Assembly: GCA_002104895.1 (NCBI GenBank)
Contig: MCFG01000308.1
Coordinates: forward strand, 16,001 to 80,000
Direction: 5' to 3'
From: Anaeromyces robustus
Taxonomy: Eukaryota; Neocallimastigomycota; Neocallimastigomycetes; Neocallimastigales; Neocallimastigaceae
DNA length: 64,000 bases
Numbering within the stretch: the stretch's first letter is position 1; each line of letters opens with the position of its first letter. The notes beneath the pieces were generated by a model. It did no database searches, had not been told where the DNA came from, and saw only the letters and a list, made by a program, of their open reading frames with translations. Shown here piece by piece: positions 58,570-64,000 of this stretch. The translations under genes were made by a program, and so were the position numbers.

Positions 58570-59519
58570 TAAACATTGAAAAGTTATATAATTTTAAAAA
58601 TTTTTAAGGTTTAAGTTACTTCAAGATTAGATATCACTTATTTTAAACGCCTTTAAATAGTTATTTCATATGCTAAAAAATATAAAATTGATTATAAAAA
58701 TATTATCATTATTATTATTTTCAATAATTCAATAACATTATTAAATAATATTGACCTCATAAACAACATATATCAAATCTTATTTTTTGATTCTTTTCCA
58801 TTTATTAATCCCATATACTTATTATAATATATATTAATATATAATGAATAATATAAATAAGCAATGATATAAATTTTGCTATTTTAAAGTATACATGTTA
58901 AAGATTTCATTATTTTTAATTTTAAATTATATATATGTATAATAAATTAATTGTATCGTTAGGTAATTAAAATTCTTTATTATTTGTTTATGTTTATTAT
59001 TTTTTTTACAAATAATAAAAAAAATAATTAATATAAATAAAAATTAAAAATAGTCAATAATATATATTAACAATAAAATAAATTCAAATAATTTATTGAT
59101 ATATTATTATATATAATAATATATATACTATTTATGCTTTTATCAATTATATTACTACTACTACTATTATTATTATTAGTAGTAGTAGTAGTAGTAGTAA
59201 TAGTAATAGTAATAGTACTGTTGTTGTTATCATTATTATTATTATTATGATTATTAGTCATTATTATTAACTATTACTACTTTTATTATTATTCAATTTA
59301 TACATTTAAAACAGGAATATCTTTATGCAGATTTTGATATATAATATTGTATAAAAGAAAATCTAGACAAATTTCTTGAATTAAATTTTAACTTGAAATA
59401 ACTACTTTTTTCCATGATTCATTAACAAAACTAATATTAAATATATGACATTAAAACTGTATATTTTCATATTATGGATATGTCTTTCTTTACAACTGAA
59501 TTTGAAAAAAAACAACCAA
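58570..59519. other. AT-rich inter-tRNA spacer with a trinucleotide repeat
   Basis: No gene. A TAG/TAT/TAA trinucleotide cluster lies at about 59150-59255. The long spacers between the other tRNA genes (59668-60115, 60188-60650, 60723-60948, 61021-62004, 62157-62723, 62873-63234) are likewise A/T low complexity without ORFs. Confidence 0.7.
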
Positions 59520-59590
59520 GCATTGATGGTTTAGTGGTATAATTACCGCCTGCCACGCGGTAGACCCGGGTTCGATTCCCGGTCAATGCA
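59520..59590 (+). tRNA. tRNA-Gly(GCC)
   Basis: 71 nt. Acceptor GCATTGA/TCAATGC, loop CTGCCAC between ACCGC and GCGGT, box B GGTTCGATTCC. Four bases separate it from the next tRNA, and no T-run lies between, so the pair may be co-transcribed. Confidence 0.96.
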
Positions 59591-59594
59591 TGTT

Positions 59595-59667
59595 GCCTTC
59601 ATGGCTCAGTCGGCAGAGCATCCCCCTAGTAAGGGGAAGGTCATCGGTTCGATTCCGATTGAAGGCA
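59595..59667 (+). tRNA. tRNA-Thr(AGU)
   Basis: 73 nt. Acceptor GCCTTCA/TGAAGGC, loop CTAGTAA between TCCCC and GGGGA, box B GGTTCGATTCC, T-run follows. Confidence 0.96.
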
Positions 59668-60115
59668 CTTTTTTTGCTTTTTTTCTTCCTTTAGTTCATT
59701 TATACATATATAAATGCATTCCTTTTATATTTATAATATATATCTGCATTCTCTTTTCATTTTTTATTTTATTTTCTCTTTTTATAAAAAGTCATTAGTA
59801 TAAATAACTATTTATTTACACTACATAATATTTAATATTTATCAATTACATATGATAGTCACATATTTAATGATTTTATAAGATTTGATTACTTAAAACT
59901 ATAATTTATAAATCAAACACTAATGAAATTAGCCATATACTAATACTAATTTTATTTATATTATTAATATTTATATTTACATAATAATAGATATTTGTAT
60001 TTTTATATTAATAAAAAAAATTTTTAAACGATTTAATAATTTTTAGTTTCAAAATCATTTAATATTGTTTTTGAGGGACTTGTTAGTAATTTAAAATTAA
60101 CGTAATGTGAAATAA

Positions 60116-60187
60116 GGCTCATTGGTCTAGTAGTATGATTCTCGCTTTGGGTGCGAGAGGTCCCGGGTTCAATTCCCGGATGAGCCC
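60116..60187 (+). tRNA. tRNA-Pro(UGG)
   Basis: 72 nt. Acceptor GGCTCAT/ATGAGCC, loop TTTGGGT between CTCGC and GCGAG, box A TTGGTCTAGTAG, box B GGTTCAATTCC. A long T-run follows within 5 bases. Confidence 0.96.
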
Positions 60188-60650
60188 CTTCTTTTTTTTT
60201 TTTTTTTTTTAGTATTCTTAATTTTTAAATACTACCTTCATTTCATTCCTTTTTAACTAAATAAAGATCTATTTACATATAACACATATAATTTTATTAT
60301 AATTAAATCATTTCAACTTTAACTATATAAATACTCACTTAATAGACAATCAAATATTATATTTAAAATCATAAAATAACAGTATTATATTTATTTATTG
60401 TATTTTATTTTATTTATGATTTATTTATTTATCATTTGTTTATTTACGCATTTATTATTAATAGCTAATAATCTTTTTACTTCAATTTATTAAAAAAACT
60501 AAAATTATTATTACACTACTTTTTTTTCATATGATTGATTTAATTATAATTATTAAATATTAAAATTTAATATATAAAAAATAATATAAAAAAAATTATT
60601 TAATAATAATACCTACAAAAATAGTGTATTTATTATCAAACATTAGATTC

Positions 60651-60722
60651 GGTTCTATAGTGTAGCGGTTAGCACATTGGACTTTGAATCCAATAACTCG
60701 AGTTCAAATCTCGATAGGACCT
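60651..60722 (+). tRNA. tRNA-Gln(UUG)
   Basis: 72 nt. Acceptor GGTTCTA/TAGGACC, loop CTTTGAA between TTGGA and TCCAA, T-run immediately after. Confidence 0.95.
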
Positions 60723-60948
60723 TTTTTTTTTAAAAAAAAAAATTATAAATCCTCTTTTTAAATATAAATAAATTGTTGTTTACATTATAAAAACTTTTTT
60801 TTCTCAGTACTACTAATAAATTTTTCTATACTTATATAAATATACAACAATATTATTTCTAATTAATATATATTTATAAAATTAAATAATTTTAATTTTA
60901 TAAAATAATAATTATATACAAAATCAAAAAAGAAAATAAAAGGTGATC

Positions 60949-61020
60949 CTCCCAGGCGGGGAATTGAACCCCGGTCTCCCGCGTGACAGGCGGGGATACT
61001 CACCACTATACTACCTGGGA
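60949..61020 (-). tRNA. tRNA-Asp(GUC)
   Basis: 72 nt. Acceptor TCCCAGG/CCTGGGA, loop CTGTCAC between CCCGC and GCGGG, box B GGTTCAATTCC. Confidence 0.96.
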
Positions 61021-62004
61021 TGTCTTATTTTATTCTTACAATCTATCCTGTCATATCCTCTAATTTTACGAATTTATTTATGAATACTTTTAATTTCCAT
61101 TTTGCAACATTAAACTGACCTTTAATTTGTATTTAAATAAAATATTATAATTATTAAAATATATGTATATATCTAACTAATAAAAACATTATATATTATA
61201 TATACTAATTTATAAATAATTAAAATTAATGCTGTAAATTTACATTTATATATAAATTTGATATACATATTCATATAATTCATATGATCTTCATATATTT
61301 TATATAAAACTAATACTCAAAATCAATATTACAAATAAATATGATTAAATATATTATTATTTTATCTCTTCATTTATTTCCTATATATTACTGCTTTGTT
61401 TCTATACTTATTTATTAATTATCTACAATGAATTAGAAAATAGGTTTGTTGTTTTAAATATGATAACCTTTTTATACGTATAAATAATTTATATCTTTTT
61501 ATTTTTACATTTTTAAATAACTTCCATTAGTTTAACTTATTCCTTTGTTTATTTTTTAGCTTATTGAGTTCCATGATTTCTCTTAATACATATAAATCAA
61601 TTATAATCATATTTGAAATAATTGATAATAAATTAGTGGAAAATCTTAAAATCAACATTTAACACTATAAACATTAATTTATATATAATAATATATATGT
61701 AAATAAATCTTATTTTCTTGTTGTTTATTTTTATTTGCTATTTATTAATCATTATTTATTTATATACCTTTTTCTTGATTTTATGAGCATAAATATTATT
61801 TTTTATATAATATTGGGTTTTTCTCTTAAGTTATTTCGTTTTTTTTTTTTTTTTTCTATGCTTCATTTTACAGTTTAATATACTATAAATGATTACTTAG
61901 TATTATATATAATGATACATATTTATATATATAACATATATAATATATAATATATATAATTTTTTAATAATTCCCAAACCCTATTTAGCCTATAATTTAA
62001 GCAG

Positions 62005-62078
62005 GCTCTGTTAGCTCAGTCGGTTAGAGCGTGGTGCTAATAACGCCAAGGTCGCAGGTTCGACCCCTGCACAGAGCA
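62005..62078 (+). tRNA. tRNA-Ile(AAU)
   Basis: 74 nt. Acceptor GCTCTGT/ACAGAGC, loop CTAATAA between TGGTG and CGCCA, box B GGTTCGACCCC. Five bases from tRNA-Lys(CUU). Confidence 0.96.
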
Positions 62079-62083
62079 AAGAT

Positions 62084-62156
62084 GCCCGGCTAGCTCAATC
62101 GGTAGAGCGTGAGACTCTTAATCTCAAGGTTGTGGGTTCGACCCCCACGTTGGGCG
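62084..62156 (+). tRNA. tRNA-Lys(CUU)
   Basis: 73 nt. Acceptor GCCCGGC/GTTGGGC, loop CTCTTAA between TGAGA and TCTCA, box B GGTTCGACCCC, T-run follows. Confidence 0.96.
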
Positions 62157-62723
62157 CTTTTTTTATTTCTTTTAGTGGTATGTAAGTAGTTACTTTATGA
62201 AATAAAATAAAAAAGTAATACAATTCAAAAAATAACAGCAATATGTAGCAAAGAAGTGAAACAAAATAAAATAAAATAAAACAAAATAAATTATGACATT
62301 ATTTAATTATTTTAATTACTTTAATTATTTTATTATTTTATTATATTATTTCAACCTCTATGAATCATCTAATTAAATATAAAGGTAAAGTATTATAATA
62401 TAATTACAATGTGTAATTAAATTAGCATTACGAAATTAATCAAAAAATAAACATTACATATTATTATTAATATGATTTGATTTAATTAGTTACTATTAAT
62501 TAATTATTAACGTGGTAAGTAAATTGATTCTTTATACTTTTCTTTTTTTTTATACAATTATTTTTTTATTATTCTTCAAAATATTTTTTTAATAGGATAA
62601 GTTGAGATTTAAAAGCAATAATATACTATTCAAATAAATTTTTAATTTAAGATTTAAAATTATTCAGGTAAGTATATCAAGAAAAAAAATTTAAAACAGG
62701 GAAAGACGAGGCTAGAAAGTGTA

Positions 62724-62796
62724 GCCCTGTTAGCTCAGTTGGTAGAGCGTGCGGCTTTTAACCGCAAGGTCGGGGGTTCGAGCCCCCCATAGGGCG
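62724..62796 (+). tRNA. tRNA-Lys(UUU)
   Basis: 73 nt. Acceptor GCCCTGT/ATAGGGC, loop CTTTTAA between TGCGG and CCGCA, box B GGTTCGAGCCC. Two bases from tRNA-Asn. Confidence 0.96.
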
Positions 62797-62798
62797 TA

Positions 62799-62872
62799 GC
62801 TCTTATGGCGCAATTGGCTAGCGCGTTCGGCTGTTAACCGAGAGGTTGGTGGTTCAAGCCCACCTAGGAGCG
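62799..62872 (+). tRNA. tRNA-Asn(GUU)
   Basis: 74 nt. Acceptor GCTCTTA/TAGGAGC, loop CTGTTAA between TTCGG and CCGAG, box B GGTTCAAGCCC. Presumably decodes the abundant Asn codons of this genome. Confidence 0.96.
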
Positions 62873-63234
62873 TTCCTTTTTAGTTTTCTTATTTTTTAAA
62901 TAGATTATTTTTAATAACAAGCATATCTCTTATATATAAAACATCAATGACAATATATTATTACATATTATATAAAACTATAGAAAAAGAAAGGAAAACA
63001 AACTAATAATTCTGATTTACATTATATTCAAAATAAGTAATATGGAAAAATTATAGAGTAATAAATAAATGATAAAAATATTATAATATTTATATTAATT
63101 TTATTATTAACTAACAATTCCAAAAAAAAAAAAAAACTGTAAATTGATTATAAACACAAGGATAAAATATCTATATATAACATTCAAAAAACATTTAATA
63201 AACAATTAATAATGTAAATAAAAAAAGATTAAAA

Positions 63235-63307
63235 TGGAGAATCCGGGCGTCGATCCCGGTGCCTCTCGCATGCTAAGCGAGCGCTCTACCATTTGAGCTA
63301 ATTCCCC
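63235..63307 (-). tRNA. tRNA-Ala(AGC)
   Basis: 73 nt. Acceptor GGGGAAT/ATTCTCC, loop TTAGCAT between CTCGC and GCGAG. Its 3' end CGCCCGGATTCTCCA plus CCA is the exact complement of the primer site at 29565-29582. Confidence 0.95.
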
Positions 63308-64000
63308 TTTTACAGTAATTTTTAAATATTGTCTTTATTTGTGCTAACTAAATATTTTTAAAGTAATTTTAATTAATACGTTGAATAATTAATTTTTAAT
63401 TACAATTTATAAGAATCAAATAACATTTATAAAACTTATTGATAATTAACAAATCACTTTCAAAAATAAAATAATAAAGAAAAGAATGTAATATATCTAA
63501 TCATTTTTTTATAAAAAAAATTAAAATAAAAAAAAAATAATTATTTTATCTCTCAAAATTATTAATATTCAATATCTAATTAATTCTTTTTACTATATTA
63601 ACCAATAAATAAATACTTGAAATGAATTTATATACATAAATATCAAATTAAAAGCAAAATTATATTTAATAAATAATAAAATAATTAATATTATCAATAT
63701 ACTTTCCTATAAATATGGTAGTATCATGTTGTTTTTATAATATTTTCAATATATAATATATTATATATTATATATATGTTAATAAAAAAACCAATAATGA
63801 TAATAATAGTAATAGCTATAATAATTAATATTAATGTTGATATTAATTATATAATAATAATGATAATAGTGGTAAAAGTAATAGTAATAGTAATAGTAAT
63901 AATAGTAATAATAATAGTAATAGTAATGATGATGATGATGATATACACAATAGTAATGGAAATAATGATAATAGAAATAATAATAATAAATAATAAAGAG
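63308..64000. other. AT-rich end of window with AGT/AAT/GAT repeats
   Basis: No recognisable gene. From about 63850 a trinucleotide mixture (AGTAAT)n followed by GATGATGATGATGAT keeps one frame open for about 50 codons of Asn/Ser/Asp to a TAA near 63991. It may be an Asn-rich exon or just microsatellite. Confidence 0.45.

Noticed and set aside
59067-59261. Minus-strand Asn/Thr/Ser ORF
   Set aside because: Trinucleotide repeat between tRNA genes with no coding signal.

Overview
The window is an extremely AT-rich eukaryotic nuclear fragment that looks fungal. The host signals are a PCL/Pho80-type cyclin with a 268-bp GT-AG intron and long Asn/Gln homopolymers, a block of 13 intron-less tRNA genes, and a fragment resembling the N-terminal domain of an M13 (neprilysin) metallopeptidase. 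The codon bias, poly-Asn tracts, AAT microsatellites and retroelement mix fit an anaerobic gut fungus (Neocallimastigomycota). That assignment is inference, not proof.

Positions 1-51,000 are almost entirely layered mobile DNA. Two complete copies (9051-14200 and 39351-44495, both minus strand) of a non-autonomous Ty3/gypsy-type LTR element (family A here) encode only Gag and an aspartic protease. A related gag-pro-RT element (family B, 31272-35442) is broken inside RT. Families A and B share Gag, a long structured leader, LTRs that carry a tRNA-like box A/box B segment upstream of a TATA box, and a Tf1-like self-priming arrangement in which both complementary strands change together between families. 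Solo LTRs with perfect 5-bp target duplications lie at 5705-6389 (AATGG), 16640-17323 (CTGGA) and 30589-31232 (TATTA). Other residents are two broken copia elements (16129-18977; 37820-39350), three decayed gypsy pol genes (1007-3480; 5389-8654; 22810-23950), GCATTTCG-ended inverted-repeat elements (14810-16120; 18978-20322 with a 10-bp duplication; 20561-20715; 26528-27232), a coding-free long-terminal-repeat element with a tRNA-Ala primer site (27810-30110), and an apparently intact APE-type LINE (46157-50871).

Near the left end (517-819, minus) lies a short arginine/tyrosine-rich ORF resembling the N-terminus of a CRESS-DNA virus capsid protein, trapped between two retroelement fragments.

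Positions 51,961-54,868 hold the cyclin gene, with an AAT repeat of about 200 bp just upstream of its start codon. From 55,100 to the right end I see no protein gene and no recognisable transposon. The tRNA genes (Arg-ACG, Val-AAC, Leu-UAA, Gly-GCC, Thr-AGU, Pro-UGG, Gln-UUG, Asp-GUC, Ile-AAU, Lys-CUU, Lys-UUU, Asn-GUU, Ala-AGC) stand as GC-rich islands in low-complexity DNA. One of them, tRNA-Ala, matches exactly the primer-binding site of the element at 27810-30110.
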